Shown here piece after piece: positions 63,185-64,000 of a stretch of DNA of 64,000 nucleotides (position 1 is the first letter of the stretch; each line of letters opens with the position of its first letter). The notes under the pieces are model-generated. The model saw only the letters and a list, made by a program, of their open reading frames with translations. It was not told the origin of the DNA and did no database searches. Source of the DNA: Limosilactobacillus pulli (GTDB lineage: Bacteria; Bacillota; Bacilli; Lactobacillales; Lactobacillaceae). The translations under genes were made by a program, and so were the position numbers. The stretch lies in the NCBI RefSeq assembly GCF_947381555.1, contig NZ_CANCWQ010000002.1, positions 67,938 to 131,937 on the forward strand. The letters are read 5' to 3'.

Positions 63185-63951
63185 GGAAATTCGTCATGAG
63201 AAGTTAAGATATGGTCTGATTATTGGCATGATTGTCTTGATCGGCTACTTGATGTTTATTGATGGGCATGATGCTGGGGCCGGCTAATGAAAATACGGCT
63301 GCGATCGATTCGTGGGACGCCAAGAGCGTGGTTTTAAACAAGAATTCCAATATCAATCTGAGTCAGTCGCTGATTGCCAAGCAGGATCTGCCTAAGCTAA
63401 ACGATCATCAGGCATTAGTCGGGCAGACGCCGGCAGTGATTGAAAGAGCCAAGGGAACGACCGACAAGCAGACGATTCAGTTTGTTGGCCTGGACCGCTC
63501 GCAGTTTATCTACCAAAAGAAACTGAAGCTCAGTAGCGGTCACAAGCCGCATGACAAAAATCAGGTCGTGCTCGATGAAGGATTAAAGAGCAAAGGCTAT
63601 CGGTTGGGCGATCAGATCACGCTTAACGGCAGTACGCAAAAATATCGTGTTGTGGGTTTTGCTAAAGATGCCAAGCTGAATATTGCTTCAGTAGTCTACG
63701 GCAGTCTGTCAATCTGGCAGACCCTTAAAGGAACGGGGGATCAGTTCGCGGCTAGCGGAATTTTTTCTGATCAGAAGCAGACGGTCAAAAACAAAAATCT
63801 CAAGCAATACTCAACCGGTACCTTTATTGACAAATTGCCTGGATATGCAGCGCAGAACATGACATTTGAGTTTATGATCGCCTTTTTGATGGTGATTTCG
63901 CTGATCGTTATCACCGTTTTTTTACGCGATTTGCTAGTTCGTAACATTTAA
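63168..63951 (+). pseudogene. ABC transporter permease (FtsX-like), frameshifted and truncated
   Basis: The gene starts MFLAVKEIRHEKLRYGLII with one membrane helix, but the frame ends at 63287 (stop TAA). A second frame open from 63259 continues the permease sequence (MMGMMLGPANENTAAI; GYRLGDQITLNG; QNMTFEFMIAFLMVISLIV) to 63951. A shift of one or two bases near 63260-63265 (FMFI then MGMM) accounts for this. The end is also abnormal: after ITVFL the frame reads RDLLVRNI and stops, so the last membrane helices of an FtsX-type permease are missing. No ATPase partner is in the window. Confidence 0.8.
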
Positions 63952-64000
63952 CAAAAAAAGCCTAACAAGGTTAGACTCAAAGTAGACTAAAAAAGGAGTC
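63952..64000. other. Right edge of the window
   Basis: Short A-rich stretch with CCTAAC / GTTAG pairing (63961-63974) and AAAAAAGGAG near 63989-63998, which could be the ribosome site of a gene beyond the edge. Too little sequence to say what truncates the permease. Confidence 0.3.

Noticed and set aside
63952..64000. End of an insertion sequence truncating the ABC permease
   Set aside because: The short CCTAAC/GTTAG pairing is not enough to identify an element, and the sequence ends here.

Overview
This window is the replication-origin region of a low-to-moderate GC Gram-positive bacterium, almost certainly a member of the Lactobacillaceae. The gene order rnpA-rpmH-oriC-dnaA-dnaN-yaaA-recF-gyrB-gyrA-rpsF-ssb-rpsR-gdpP-rplI-dnaB, followed by walRK-yycHI-walJ-htrA-rlmH, is the conserved lactobacillus layout. 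RexAB-type recombination genes, ClpL, MntH, and a D-aspartate-ligase-like enzyme next to an AsnB-like enzyme and Lys/Orn-type MurE enzymes fit a heterofermentative lactobacillus such as Limosilactobacillus. The genus is an inference; no rRNA gene is present to confirm it.

Left part (1-8571, mostly minus strand): start of rexA, rexB, a cardiolipin synthase, a 44-residue membrane peptide gene, the HSP100 chaperone clpL and a small HTH regulator with a palindromic operator. Then argG-argH (8943-11568, plus) and a large LtaS-type membrane sulfatase (11762-14677).

Central part (14818-39645, minus): an Rrf2 regulator, rlmH, a DnaA-box-rich spacer, htrA and the walRK operon; two identical tRNA-Lys genes (plus strand); an MFS transporter with a small Cys-pair protein; dnaB, rplI and gdpP; rpsR, ssb and rpsF; gyrA, gyrB, recF and yaaA; dnaN and dnaA. 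DnaA boxes lie on both sides of dnaA and also between dnaN and yaaA. A DnaA-trio beside an AT-rich tract between dnaA and dnaN marks the probable unwinding site.

Right of the origin (40155-54696, plus): rpmH, rnpA, yidC, jag/khpB, mnmE and mnmG, then a peptidoglycan module (ATP-grasp D-Asp ligase-like, AsnB-like amidotransferase, two MurE paralogues), signal peptidase I and a PepC-type aminopeptidase. Minus-strand genes follow: a PepD-type dipeptidase, a T-box-controlled thrS, a Ser/Asn-rich membrane protein and mntH. The right edge holds a zinc alcohol dehydrogenase, a TetR gene with twin operators and a decayed ABC permease.

Most of the window is ordinary core genome. The items most worth following are: a threonyl-tRNA synthetase whose editing domain has lost all of its known catalytic residues and whose TGS domain is truncated; the peptidoglycan module with tandem MurE paralogues lacking the DAP-type motif; a cluster of four perfect DnaA boxes between rlmH and htrA, about 23 kb from the dnaA-rpmH boxes; and a structured terminator-like leader in front of mnmE. 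No mobile element, CRISPR array or phage region could be recognised.
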